Assembly: GCA_949291125.1 (NCBI GenBank)
Contig: CASEUJ010000040.1
Span: 1 to 64,000 of the forward strand
Direction of reading: 5' to 3'
Origin: an uncultured Ruminococcus sp.
Lineage (GTDB): Bacteria; Bacillota; Clostridia; Oscillospirales; Ruminococcaceae
DNA length: 64,000 bases
Part shown: piece by piece, positions 38,145-47,178 of the stretch
Layout of the letters: each line of letters begins with the position of its first letter
How positions within the stretch are numbered: position 1 is the stretch's first letter
Made by a program: the position numbers and the translations under genes
The notes under the pieces: model-generated
What the model was told of the DNA's origin: nothing
Database searches by the model: none
The model's input: only the letters and a program-made list of their open reading frames with translations

Positions 38145-38173
38145 TTTACTTTTTTTGCGAAATATGCTATGAT
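38145..38173 (+). promoter_or_regulatory. Promoter of the PP2C phosphatase gene
   Basis: TTTACT (38145-38150), 17-base spacer, TATGAT (38168-38173), about 60 bases before the chosen start. Confidence 0.65.
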
Positions 38174-38233
38174 AGCATGGGTGTGTTTGACGCTGATCTA
38201 ATACACCAATTCGAAAGATGGGGAGATCCAGTA

Positions 38234-39172
38234 ATGTTCTTTCATCAGAATAACAACAATAACAGTACAGAACAAAGCCAAAATCCGTTTTTTTACTACG
38301 GCGGAAACTATCCGGGAGAAACAGCAGAGCCATTTTATCATTCCGGTCTGACTCACTATGCGCTGCGTGTTTCTGTTGCTACACATATCGGAAAAGTGCG
38401 CGGAAATCATGAGGATAATTTCTATCTTGAAGGACTTTATCTGAATGATATTTTTCGCAATGATTTTTCAGCAACGTACACAATCCATGCATCTGACGGC
38501 ATGACTTTTGCCGTATTTGACGGCATGGGCGGCGCAGCATATGGCGAAATCGCTTCAGAAATCGCAGTACAAACGCTGCGTGAATACGAAAAAAAATTAA
38601 AGAAAGCAGATGGGCTCCGCATGCTTGACCAATTGGTCAGTGCATACACAACGGACGCTAATGACGCGATCTGTGATATGCTAACACAAAAGCACTGTGC
38701 TGTCGGAGGGACAACTTTCTCCATGTTATATTTCATGGGAGATGCTGTAAAGATCTATTATCTTGGCGATAGCCGTATTTACAGCTATCAGGCAAACCAG
38801 CTAACACGACTCACTAGAGATCATACAGTCGCAAATCAAAAGGTAGATGCCGCAATTTACACAGAAGAAGAAGCACGCAGAAGTCCAGATCAGCATCGTC
38901 TGACACTATTCATCGGATCAGATCGAAAAAAGAACGGGCTCAATGCCGACAGCCGTCCACCGATTCCGATCGAATTCGGACATAAGTTTTTACTATGCAC
39001 CGATGGATTGACAAACATGTGTAGCGATGAAGAGATCCAAGAATTACTCTCACAAAACTATTTTAATGAAGCAGCAGTATTGATTCAGGCTGCTTTGCAA
39101 AATGGCGGCGTAGACAACGCCACCTGCATTGTTCTAGAAGTCTTACCCGATACAACAGAAAAAGATGTATAA
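38234..39172 (+). CDS. PP2C-family serine/threonine protein phosphatase
   Basis: A 312-residue enzyme. After an Asn/Gln-rich head (FFHQNNNNNSTEQ) the PP2C domain shows VRGNHEDNFY, VFDGMGGAAYGEIAS (metal-binding Asp and GMGG), YYLGDSRIYSY, LTRDHT, LLCTDGLTNM and a final NGGVDNATCIVLE. These are all metal and phosphate motifs of PPM phosphatases. Start 38234 has GGGGAG eight bases upstream; the frame is open to 38048, but that would cross the promoter. No partner kinase (PrkC/Stk1-like) is adjacent. It has no membrane segment, so it is cytosolic. Confidence 0.9.
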   Translation: MFFHQNNNNNSTEQSQNPFFYYGGNYPGETAEPFYHSGLTHYALRVSVATHIGKVRGNHEDNFYLEGLYLNDIFRNDFSATYTIHASDGMTFAVFDGMGGAAYGEIASEIAVQTLREYEKKLKKADGLRMLDQLVSAYTTDANDAICDMLTQKHCAVGGTTFSMLYFMGDAVKIYYLGDSRIYSYQANQLTRLTRDHTVANQKVDAAIYTEEEARRSPDQHRLTLFIGSDRKKNGLNADSRPPIPIEFGHKFLLCTDGLTNMCSDEEIQELLSQNYFNEAAVLIQAALQNGGVDNATCIVLEVLPDTTEKDV

Positions 39173-39242
39173 GACGCTGCCGCATGAGAATTCCTAAGTG
39201 GTCTATGCCATTGTCAGCCATATTATCTTAAAAAAAAGTGAG

Positions 39243-39292
39243 AAAAGCCTCGCATACAATTGCAGTTTATGCTCTGTATGCGAGGCTTTTAT
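39243..39292. terminator. Bidirectional intrinsic terminator
   Basis: A perfect 16-bp stem (39243-39258 with 39275-39290) has A-rich and T-rich flanks. It lies between the convergent PP2C and pyruvate kinase genes. Confidence 0.9.
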
Positions 39293-39320
39293 GGTCTCAA
39301 TTTAACTGATAATGTGTGAA

Positions 39321-40739
39321 TCAGACCCGAGTTACTTTCATCATATTGGTCGTATTGGATACACCGACTGGTGCGCCGGCGGTAATAACCACAATATCAC
39401 CGCGACTCACCAGATCCGTCTGAATCGCAGCATGTTGAGAAACTTCAAACAGTGCATCCGTATTCGACATTTCGTCCACCAGAACCGGATATACACCCCA
39501 ACTCAGATTCATCTGGCGGCAAACACGTTCACTTACTGTACAGCTGATGATCGGGCAACACGGGCGATACTTTGAAATCTCACGTGCCGTAACTCCGGAC
39601 ATGGTAACAGTCAGAATCGCCGCCGCATCCAAATCGTGCGCCGTTGTGACAGTGGCATGTGCAATGGCATTCGCAATATCTGCATTCTTCTTCGTGCGAC
39701 TTGCGGAATGCATACCCTTATAGTCAATATCATCCTCTGTCGTACGTGCGATCAGATCCATAGTCCGCACAACCTCTACCGGGAATGCACCTGCTGCGGT
39801 TTCGCCGGACAGCATAATCGCACTTGTGCCATCATAGATCGCATTTGCAACGTCTGTGATCTCTGCACGCGTCGGACGAGGATTGGTAATCATAGATTCC
39901 AGCATCTGCGTTGCAGTGATGACCTGCTTGCCAGCCTGATAGCCCTTGCGGATCAACTGCTTTTGCACAGACGGAATCTGCTCGAAGGGAATCTCAACGC
40001 CAAGATCACCGCGAGCCACCATAATGCCATCCGATGCCTCGAGAATCTCATCAATATTGCGCACGCCTTCAACATTCTCGATCTTTGCAATGATACGAAC
40101 ATCAAACCAACCCAAACTCTGTGTATATTTTCGCAGATAGTCAATATCGGCAGAAGTACGCACAAAGCTTGCTGCAATAAAATCGAATCCCAGCTTAGCC
40201 GCAAATTCCAAGTCGTTTTTATCTATTTCGCTCAGATAAGGCATCGAAAGCTGAACACCCGGCACATTGATGCCTTTATTATTCGACAGTACTCCACCGT
40301 GAATCACGTGACAAACGATCGTTGTTGTGGTCACTTTTTCTACGACCATTTCGATCACACCATCATTAACCAGAATGTGTACACCCGGCTTGACATCACG
40401 CGGCAGATTCTTAAAGGAAATGCTACCGACCTTATCATCGCACAACACATCATCTGTGGTCAGTGTATAGGTATCCCCTGTTTCAATAGTAACAGGCTTA
40501 TTATCCACAAATTTGCCTAAACGGATCTCCGGTCCTCTGGTATCCATAAGTGTTGCGATCGGCAATCCCAGCTCTTCCCGAAGCCGAGCGATTTGTTCAA
40601 AACGCTTCTGGTGTGTTTCATGTTCTCCATGAGAGAAATTAAAACGAGCCACATTCATGCCAGCAAGCATGACCTGACGCATAATGCTGTCATCATCCGT
40701 TGCTGGGCCGATCGTACAAACAATTTTGGTTTTTCTCAT
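39321..40739 (-). CDS. pyk: Pyruvate kinase
   Basis: A 472-residue glycolytic enzyme making pyruvate and ATP from PEP. RKTKIVCTIGPATDD, NFSHGEHETH, DTRGPEIRLG, IIAKIENVEGVRNIDEI (catalytic Lys) and MVARGDLGVEIPFEQI mark the barrel, and TATQMLESMITNPRPTRAE the active-site helix. The C-terminal allosteric domain is about 115 residues. It lacks the extra PEP-utiliser-like C-terminal domain of Bacillus enzymes. Start 40739 has AAGGA 12 bases upstream; a GTG at 40748 is an alternative but too close to that site. Confidence 0.96.
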   Translation of the reverse strand: MRKTKIVCTIGPATDDDSIMRQVMLAGMNVARFNFSHGEHETHQKRFEQIARLREELGLPIATLMDTRGPEIRLGKFVDNKPVTIETGDTYTLTTDDVLCDDKVGSISFKNLPRDVKPGVHILVNDGVIEMVVEKVTTTTIVCHVIHGGVLSNNKGINVPGVQLSMPYLSEIDKNDLEFAAKLGFDFIAASFVRTSADIDYLRKYTQSLGWFDVRIIAKIENVEGVRNIDEILEASDGIMVARGDLGVEIPFEQIPSVQKQLIRKGYQAGKQVITATQMLESMITNPRPTRAEITDVANAIYDGTSAIMLSGETAAGAFPVEVVRTMDLIARTTEDDIDYKGMHSASRTKKNADIANAIAHATVTTAHDLDAAAILTVTMSGVTAREISKYRPCCPIISCTVSERVCRQMNLSWGVYPVLVDEMSNTDALFEVSQHAAIQTDLVSRGDIVVITAGAPVGVSNTTNMMKVTRV

Positions 40740-40782
40740 AGTATTCACGCATCCTTTTTCTCATTCTTTGACTACCGTTATA

Positions 40783-40811
40783 AGTATACCACAAAATCCG
40801 CAAATTGAAAA
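40783..40811 (-). promoter_or_regulatory. Promoter of pyk
   Basis: Minus-strand TTTTCA (40806-40811), 17-base spacer, TATACT (40783-40788) with an extended TGG before it. Confidence 0.65.
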
Positions 40812-40903
40812 GTTATTTTTACAAAAAGAAATTGTAATCTTTCTTTACTTTTCTAATTTTTTAGGTGAAAAAAATATCACATCAAAATTATCTTAATTCT
40901 TTG

Positions 40904-41704
40904 CTAATCTGCCAGCCATTCCAGCAAATTTTCAGAGAGGATTCTGCGGTTCTCCTCCTGGGAAAATCCCAATCCAAAAAAGCGTTCTAACTCTTCTGCA
41001 TAGTCCCACATCGGATAATCCACGCCAAAAAAGCAATAATCTGTTCCAAAGTGCAAAATAAGCCTACGGGTTTCTTCTACTGGCAGAAACGGCAAACTGC
41101 TGCTGGTATCGAATCGCAGCCGTTTGTCAGGGGATAAATATTCATAAGCCTCTTTCCAGCGACCCCATCCACCCAGATGTGCTGCTATGATTCGTAGACG
41201 TGGAAACTGACGCAAAACCATTGCAAGCCGCAGTGGATGAGATAAATCAGAACGTGCGTCACCCATATGCATCAAGATCGGCAGCCCCGCACTTTGGATC
41301 ATTTCATACATCGGATATGCCGCAGGGTCATCAATCGGAAAATTCTGGAAATCTGGATGTAATTTCACACCGCGCAGTTTCAATGCCATAAGCTGTTCAA
41401 AATCCTGTTGAAGCGTTTCCGACTTCGGATGCAGTGTTCCAAAGGGAATGCACATCGGATACGCCGCAGCACAAGACGCCAGAAATGCATTGATCGAATG
41501 CACCTGCGATACAGTTGTCGCAGGCGAACAGATCAGAAATTGATCTACACCGGCAGCGACACCGTATTTGAGCATCTCAGAAACACGTCCATGATAGGAC
41601 ATCGGCAGATCATAAAAATTCGATATCCCATCTGTCGCCTTTTCCGCAATTTTATCGGGAAAGACATGGGCATGTGCGTCAATAATATGATAGCCGTTTT
41701 TCAA
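40904..41704 (-). CDS. Amidohydrolase-family metal-dependent hydrolase
   Basis: A 266-residue TIM-barrel protein of the amidohydrolase 2 family. IIDAHAHVFPDKIA gives the first metal-binding HxH, LRGVKLHPDFQ a second His, ILMHMGDAR a third, IIAAHLGGWG a fourth and FGVDYPMWDY the catalytic Asp. Relatives include decarboxylases (ACMSD-like) and lactonases; the substrate cannot be told. The start codon is TTG, with GGGGTGA eight bases before it. It lies 15 bases after pcrA on the same strand. Confidence 0.85.
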   Translation of the reverse strand: MKNGYHIIDAHAHVFPDKIAEKATDGISNFYDLPMSYHGRVSEMLKYGVAAGVDQFLICSPATTVSQVHSINAFLASCAAAYPMCIPFGTLHPKSETLQQDFEQLMALKLRGVKLHPDFQNFPIDDPAAYPMYEMIQSAGLPILMHMGDARSDLSHPLRLAMVLRQFPRLRIIAAHLGGWGRWKEAYEYLSPDKRLRFDTSSSLPFLPVEETRRLILHFGTDYCFFGVDYPMWDYAEELERFFGLGFSQEENRRILSENLLEWLAD

Positions 41705-41719
41705 CGAAAATCACCCCTG

Positions 41720-44080
41720 TCAAGAAAGTTTTTTTACTTTGGCATAATTCGCCATCAGCTTCTTTGTGCCGACCTTGTCGAATCCAACCTCTAACATGGC
41801 ATCGCCAGCCATTTTCTTTACTGACAAGACTGTGCCTTCGCCAAAGACCTTGTGCAGAATTCGTTCACCTACCTGATACTCAACCGAAGAAGAAGCCGGT
41901 TTTGATTTGCGATGTGCAAGCTGTTTTTGCAGAGAAATGGACTGCACTGACTCGGGCATGTCATCTCGCATGACTTTTCTCTGAGTGAGTGCCGTACTGG
42001 TCTTTTTGCGAATCAACGACGCATCGATTTCTTTCAGAAATTGTGACGGCAAATTGCGCATCGTCATACCAAACAGCATGCGGCTCGATGTGGAACTGAT
42101 TGTTAGATGTTTTTTCGCACGTGTCAGCGCCACATACACCAGTCGTCGCTCTTCTTCGAGGTCCTCCATACTATCCTGACTACGGGAACTCGGAAATACG
42201 CCCTGTTCCATGCCGACGAGATACACATGTTCAAACTCCAATCCCTTTGCAGAATGAATCGTCATCAACATCACAACATCCTGTGCCGGTTCATATTTAT
42301 CGACATCTGTATACAGCGAAATTTCTTCCAAGAATCCGCCAAGCGACGGCTCTTCTGTTTCCTTTTCGTAAGTAATCATAGAAGACTTCAATTCTTCGAT
42401 ATTCTCCAGACGGAATTGTCCTTCCTCTCCGAGCGCCGTCAATGCCGCGCGATAGCCGGTTTTATCAAGCAAAACATCCAAAAATTCCTCTAATGGCAGC
42501 TGTTCAGATGCTTCAATCAACGCATCCCACATTGCCGCAAACTTCTTAAGCGGAGCCGCACGCTTTGCAAGAATCGGAAAACGATCCACATCACGCATTA
42601 CTTCAAGCGGCGATAAATGCAGATCACGCGTGATATCCTGAATTAATGACACTGTTGCTGTCCCGATGCCGCGCTTGGGCTCATTGATAATACGTTCAAA
42701 CCGCACCATATCACTCGGATTTTCCACAATACTCATATACGCAGTTATATCACGGATCTCCTTGCGATCATAGAAACGCGTGCCGCCATAAATACGGTAT
42801 GGAATTCCTTTTCTCACCAATGTACGCTCAAGTATATTGGACTGTGCATTCATGCGATAGAGAATGGCATGATCGCCAAACGCGCCTCCCTTTTCCACAT
42901 CTTTCAGGATCGCATCTGCAACATATGATGCTTCATCCATTTCATCGGCCGCTTTATACCAAATGATCTGATCACCGTTTCCCGCATCAGTCCAAAGACG
43001 TTTTTCTTTTCTGCCTTCATTTTTGGCAATAACACCATTTGCCGCATCAAGGATCGTCTGAGTCGAACGATAATTTTGTTCAAGCCGGATCACGCGGCAT
43101 TCCGGAAATTCTTCCTCAAATCCGAGAATATTTTCAATTGTTGCGCCGCGAAAACGATAGATACTCTGATCATCATCTCCTACGACGCAAAGGTTCCGGC
43201 TGTTTTGTGTAAGCAGCGAGATCAGCTGATACTGTGCGCGATTGGTATCCTGATACTCATCCACCAGAACATAACGATAGCGCTTCTGATATTTCTCCAA
43301 TTCGTCCGGGAATTCACGAAACAGTTCTACTGTAAGATAGATAATATCATCAAAGTCAAGCGCATTTGACTCATGCAGACGTCTTTGATAAATGGCATAA
43401 AGTTTTGCAATTACAGTCTTGCGATAATCCCCTGCGGCATCCTCTAGCATCTGTTCTGGCGAGATCATTGCATCTTTCGCCATGCTGATCTCCTGCATTA
43501 CACTACGCGGCGTAAATTGTTTTTCAGACACATCACTTTCTGTGATGCATGATTTCATCAATCGCCGCGCATCATCTGCATCATAGATCGCAAAGTCGCT
43601 GTCAAAACCAAGTAGTGGAATACTTCGCCGCAGAATGCGCACACAAGCCGAGTGAAATGTAGAAGCGTGCACCTGAGATGCTTCCTCTTCCCCAAGCGTT
43701 TCTGCTAGGCGCGCACGCATTTCGCCGGCCGCTTTATTGGTAAAGGTAATGGCGAGAATATTCCATGGTCGGATCGGCGATACCGCTAAGATCTCGCGCA
43801 GACGATCCAGATCTTCTGGCATATCCCCGGAAACATACGCCGAAAGCCACTGCGCATCATCTTCAAACAAATGCGGATCCGCGCTGACATAACCATCACC
43901 GAAATAGATCATATTTACGATACGATGAATGATTGCAGTAGTCTTTCCGCTTCCAGCACCAGCAAGCACCAACACCGGTCCGCATACTGCAAATACAGCC
44001 TCCTTCTGACGGTCATTCAGAGAATGAAAATAAGTCTCAAGTGCTTTTCGCTTTAAGGCAATACTTTCGATATCTGTCAT
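41720..44080 (-). CDS. pcrA: ATP-dependent DNA helicase PcrA/UvrD
   Basis: A 786-residue superfamily 1A helicase. LNDRQKEAVFAVCGPVLVLA is the Q motif region, AGAGSGKTTAI Walker A, VDEYQDTNRAQYQL the Walker B motif, DDDQSIYRFRGA motif III, and TIHSAKGLEFEHVYLVGME motif V. ALTRAKKHL is motif VI. The C-terminal about 60 residues include the Tudor-like region (GERILHKVFGEGTV) that contacts RNA polymerase. It serves repair and replication-fork clearance. Start 44080 has TAGGAG nine bases upstream. It has its own promoter. Confidence 0.95.
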   Translation of the reverse strand: MTDIESIALKRKALETYFHSLNDRQKEAVFAVCGPVLVLAGAGSGKTTAIIHRIVNMIYFGDGYVSADPHLFEDDAQWLSAYVSGDMPEDLDRLREILAVSPIRPWNILAITFTNKAAGEMRARLAETLGEEEASQVHASTFHSACVRILRRSIPLLGFDSDFAIYDADDARRLMKSCITESDVSEKQFTPRSVMQEISMAKDAMISPEQMLEDAAGDYRKTVIAKLYAIYQRRLHESNALDFDDIIYLTVELFREFPDELEKYQKRYRYVLVDEYQDTNRAQYQLISLLTQNSRNLCVVGDDDQSIYRFRGATIENILGFEEEFPECRVIRLEQNYRSTQTILDAANGVIAKNEGRKEKRLWTDAGNGDQIIWYKAADEMDEASYVADAILKDVEKGGAFGDHAILYRMNAQSNILERTLVRKGIPYRIYGGTRFYDRKEIRDITAYMSIVENPSDMVRFERIINEPKRGIGTATVSLIQDITRDLHLSPLEVMRDVDRFPILAKRAAPLKKFAAMWDALIEASEQLPLEEFLDVLLDKTGYRAALTALGEEGQFRLENIEELKSSMITYEKETEEPSLGGFLEEISLYTDVDKYEPAQDVVMLMTIHSAKGLEFEHVYLVGMEQGVFPSSRSQDSMEDLEEERRLVYVALTRAKKHLTISSTSSRMLFGMTMRNLPSQFLKEIDASLIRKKTSTALTQRKVMRDDMPESVQSISLQKQLAHRKSKPASSSVEYQVGERILHKVFGEGTVLSVKKMAGDAMLEVGFDKVGTKKLMANYAKVKKLS

Positions 44081-44188
44081 ATTTTCGCTCCTATTCTTTT
44101 CAGAAGTTGTCTGCATCAAAAAGTGATGATGAAACAACTTTTAATCTGCTGAAGTGCCATCTGATCCGACACCTCTTTTGCATGTTAT

Positions 44189-44217
44189 ATTATAGCACAT
44201 CTTTCCAGCTTTGAAAA
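44189..44217 (-). promoter_or_regulatory. Promoter of pcrA
   Basis: Minus-strand TTTTCA (44212-44217), 17-base spacer, TATAAT (44189-44194) with an extended TGC. Confidence 0.7.
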
Positions 44218-44516
44218 GAGTCATTTTGAATTTTTCACATTCCAGAAAAATTCCGTTTAAGCTGTACTATGAATGCTGTTGGTTGCATATTATAATTAGA
44301 ATTAGAGCGTATTTACATAAAATGGATGTGTGGATTTTCGGAAAATTTTTGTCAAATATTCGAAATATATGTCAGAATTCACAGGTAGAGGTTTCGCTGT
44401 ACGAGAATTTTGAATAAGACAGACGCAGGCCGAAAAGACATACGAACCAATTCCCATTTATGAAAATGCGCTCCCAGAACATCCCAAACAAAACGCCTTG
44501 TACGCAGGAGGAAAAA
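44218..44516. other. Divergent intergenic region before the dockerin peptidase gene
   Basis: About 300 AT-rich bases. TATAAT at 44291-44296 could be a -10 for the plus-strand gene but lacks a good -35. A near-palindrome around ATATTCGAAATAT lies about 44350-44363. A GGTAGAGG stretch near 44384 resembles the start of a lysine riboswitch but the rest does not fit. No gene was recognised. Confidence 0.35.
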
Positions 44517-45485
44517 ATGCAGATCAACAGATGGATTTCTTCAGTATTCGCTATGGTAATCAGCTGCACAGCCGCCATGTATCAGACAGCATCCGCAAAT
44601 GAACTGGATCCTGGCGGCAGTGCAGCAAAAACCGCGATCGAAACCTATAAAACGTGGATGCAGTTTGCACAGCCGGATGACCAGACACCCGCGATCGATA
44701 CAGACGGCTGTCTGAACTATGCGCTTGCCAAAATGGCTGTGCGATATAACCTTCCGATCGATGGAGTATCTCTTCTGGATGATTCCTATACATACTACAC
44801 CGTTTTTTCTCAGATGCTTGATACAGCTTCCACCACAAAAATGCAGTATATGGCAGATACATTTTCTGACAATCTGACATATGAAGAACCCATCTTATTG
44901 TCTGGAGATATAGCGTCGCGTATTGATCAGACGTATGCCATTTGTTCCGCACATGCAGGTGATCCGACTTGGTGTTACATTCTACAGATGACGACATCAT
45001 CTGGAAGCGAGCACTATATCCTGACAGATTACGTCGATTCCAAAGAAGAGCGGCTTTACCTGCTCGACTCTGGCTCACGCTATGTGCAATATCTTGGAGA
45101 TGAAAAAACGCGTGAAAAAGGATACTACATCACCGCAGTACATCCATTTCACATCCGGCATCTCTATGGTGACTGCAACAATGATGGTGCATTAACGCAA
45201 GCAGACATCACAGCGCTGTTCAAAGCGATAGACTCCGAAAAAAGTAACCTTCCTTCTTTCTACGATGCCGATCATAATGAAACTATCAATGCATCAGATA
45301 TAGTTTATCTTGCCAGAATCGTACAGGCCGAATCCAACACAACTGTCGACTGCGCCATCCAGCTTGAAAATGATACGCCCCCAATCACAACACCAGTTAC
45401 AATACTGCAACAACAACAGCCGCCGGATTTTCTTCCGGGCGGCTGGAATGATCAGATATTTCAACGTCAGCTCATGCTGCCCTGA
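44517..45485 (+). CDS. Secreted dockerin protein with papain/C39-like peptidase domain
   Basis: A 322-residue secreted protein. Signal peptide is about residues 1-27. Residues about 35-205 look like a C39-like cysteine peptidase: Cys65 in DTDGCLNYALAKMAV, His166 in SEHYILTDYVD and Asp184 in YLLDSGSR could form the catalytic set; HAGDPTWCYILQM lies before the His. Residues about 213-268 are a type I dockerin with two calcium loops (GDCNNDGALTQADITAL and YDADHNETINASDIVYLARI). A Pro/Gln-rich tail follows. AGGAGG precedes the start at 44517. The dockerin implies docking to a cohesin. Whether it cleaves peptides is inferred. Confidence 0.75.
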   Translation: MQINRWISSVFAMVISCTAAMYQTASANELDPGGSAAKTAIETYKTWMQFAQPDDQTPAIDTDGCLNYALAKMAVRYNLPIDGVSLLDDSYTYYTVFSQMLDTASTTKMQYMADTFSDNLTYEEPILLSGDIASRIDQTYAICSAHAGDPTWCYILQMTTSSGSEHYILTDYVDSKEERLYLLDSGSRYVQYLGDEKTREKGYYITAVHPFHIRHLYGDCNNDGALTQADITALFKAIDSEKSNLPSFYDADHNETINASDIVYLARIVQAESNTTVDCAIQLENDTPPITTPVTILQQQQPPDFLPGGWNDQIFQRQLMLP

Positions 45486-45490
45486 GTCCA

Positions 45491-46954
45491 TTACGATTCT
45501 AATACATGGATCAAATGAATTCCCGCTGAAAATGTTTTGACATCGGCATCTGTTTCCCACTGTGTATACATTTCATCGTAATGATCCTGTTTCAGCGTTT
45601 CTGTTGCAATCAGTTCCCAACTGGTAATGTCACTCTGATCGACATAATAAACCAGAAATGATCCATAGGAATTATCCAGGATGGTTACATCACCGGTCTG
45701 ACGCTCCGGAGCTAAAAACCACTGTTTCCAACTGGTAATCATCTCGCTTGGAATCACGTCGGTATACAGACCACCTTCTGCAGAACTATCTTCTGAATAT
45801 GTATTTGCCAGTGCTGCAAAGCTCTCCTCTGTTTTATCGCTTGTCTCCCATTGTGCGAGTATTTCTTCTGCCTGACTATGTGCTGATTCCACCGAACCAT
45901 ACGTATTGGCAGTAAACATAATCTGACGCAAGTCGATCGGATGCGTTGTATCTCGTTCCGGCTCAGACAACAGAAGACAAACTGTTACAGTGCTTGTATC
46001 CGTATCATCGATCACCTGTGTACTGCCGACAGACGCCTCATCTGAAAATGCCCATTCACTGACTGCATCTCCTGCGATATAAGACATGTCTTCCGCATAC
46101 AGCGCCTGTGCATTCTCTCTGGCATCTTCTTCGCTGATTGAAGTGTTTTCCATATAATAGTTTACGACCCACTGTTCAAAGGCTTCACGCGTTGTGCATC
46201 GGCGCAATTCTAGTGCAAGATCCTTTGCTTCATCCTGTGTCAGATAACCTTCGCCGGAATCACTATACGAAAAGCCGAATGTCATATAACTGCAAACCTG
46301 CATCGACTCTGCATTCTCTTCATAGTATGCCTCAAGTTCGTCCTCGGGCAATGTGAAGTTGTCCTCAATATTCGTGTGATATTCCCATGCAAGCAGATAA
46401 AGCTCCATTGCCGTTAAGATATCCTCTTCTTTCACGAAATCCGGCACGGTCGAAATATCCAGTGTTGCAAGACCGTTTTCTGCTTCTTCCCGCAGATCGT
46501 AATCCGGTTCAAAGTCCACCGCATAAGCCGCTTCACAGAGGACAAGCACATTGTCAGCATAATCGCTACCTGCCTGCGCAAAATATTCTTCCCACGTTGT
46601 ATCCCCGTCATAATTCTGCTCTGAAAGCGGTGTATCTGCATTAGGCATCACACTAGAATCTGTCACATTCTGCATATACTGCTGATAAATCTGCCAGGAA
46701 TAAAACGACAGCTCCGCAGCATTCAGCGCATAATGTTCTGTTTTCTTCACGGGAATCAGATGTGTCAGCGGTGATGTACGCACTGCCCAGACAGAGATTC
46801 CGGCAATTACCGCTGCCGCAGCAGCAATCGATATCGTCGCTACTGCGATCTTTTTTTGTTTGGCTTTCTTTCGTTGCGCTTTTATCGCCTCTCGACGTTG
46901 TTCCTTACGCGCTTGTGCCATTTTTTCTTGTTTTTCTGAATATTTTTTTGCCAT
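45491..46954 (-). CDS. Membrane-anchored foldase of the PrsA/SurA type
   Basis: A 487-residue protein. A Lys/Arg-rich cytoplasmic coiled head (MAKKYSEKQEKMAQARKEQ) precedes one membrane helix near residues 36-58 (IAVATISIAAAAAVIAGI). The rest is outside the cell and acidic: a helical SurA_N/PrsA-like region, then a parvulin-like rotamase near 340-450 (IDLRQIMFTANTY, FAALANTYSEDSSAEGGLY). Such foldases help secreted proteins fold after translocation. The anchor is a helix, not a lipobox Cys, unlike Bacillus PrsA. AAGGA lies eight bases before the start at 46954. It could aid the secreted enzymes encoded nearby. Confidence 0.75.
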   Translation of the reverse strand: MAKKYSEKQEKMAQARKEQRREAIKAQRKKAKQKKIAVATISIAAAAAVIAGISVWAVRTSPLTHLIPVKKTEHYALNAAELSFYSWQIYQQYMQNVTDSSVMPNADTPLSEQNYDGDTTWEEYFAQAGSDYADNVLVLCEAAYAVDFEPDYDLREEAENGLATLDISTVPDFVKEEDILTAMELYLLAWEYHTNIEDNFTLPEDELEAYYEENAESMQVCSYMTFGFSYSDSGEGYLTQDEAKDLALELRRCTTREAFEQWVVNYYMENTSISEEDARENAQALYAEDMSYIAGDAVSEWAFSDEASVGSTQVIDDTDTSTVTVCLLLSEPERDTTHPIDLRQIMFTANTYGSVESAHSQAEEILAQWETSDKTEESFAALANTYSEDSSAEGGLYTDVIPSEMITSWKQWFLAPERQTGDVTILDNSYGSFLVYYVDQSDITSWELIATETLKQDHYDEMYTQWETDADVKTFSAGIHLIHVLES

Positions 46955-47120
46955 AATCATATTCCTTTTTATATGCACACATGATTTCCGGAATCGATCC
47001 GCCTGAATCGCATAATTCCGGTTTTGAAAATGCTGTAATATAGTATATCACATTTTTCGACACAGTGCAAGGCGTTTTGACAAAAATCATATGACTCCAA
47101 TTTATTCCAGGCATTCATAG

Positions 47121-47149
47121 GTTTATGCAGTCAAAAAGCGGGAAAGATA
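47121..47149 (+). promoter_or_regulatory. Sigma-F-like promoter of sigG
   Basis: GTTTA (47121-47125) and GGGAAAGATA (47140-47149), spaced 14 bases, fit the forespore sigma-F pattern GywTA/GGnrAnAnTw with one mismatch. In Bacillus, sigG is transcribed by sigma F. It ends 29 bases before the sigG start. Confidence 0.55.
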
Positions 47150-47178
47150 TACATAGCAATACAGGGGAGGACAGGCAT

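Noticed and set aside
38048-38233. Upstream extension of the PP2C protein
   Set aside because: The extension crosses a good promoter and has no ribosome site; the ATG at 38234 does.
37464-38333. 289-codon minus-strand frame over the DnaJ end, the foldback repeat and the PP2C start
   Set aside because: It overlaps two well-supported genes and a repeat; the translation shows no domain.
44380-44516. Lysine riboswitch-like start (GGTAGAGG, later GCCGAAAAG)
   Set aside because: The region is too short and the closing strand of the first stem is missing.
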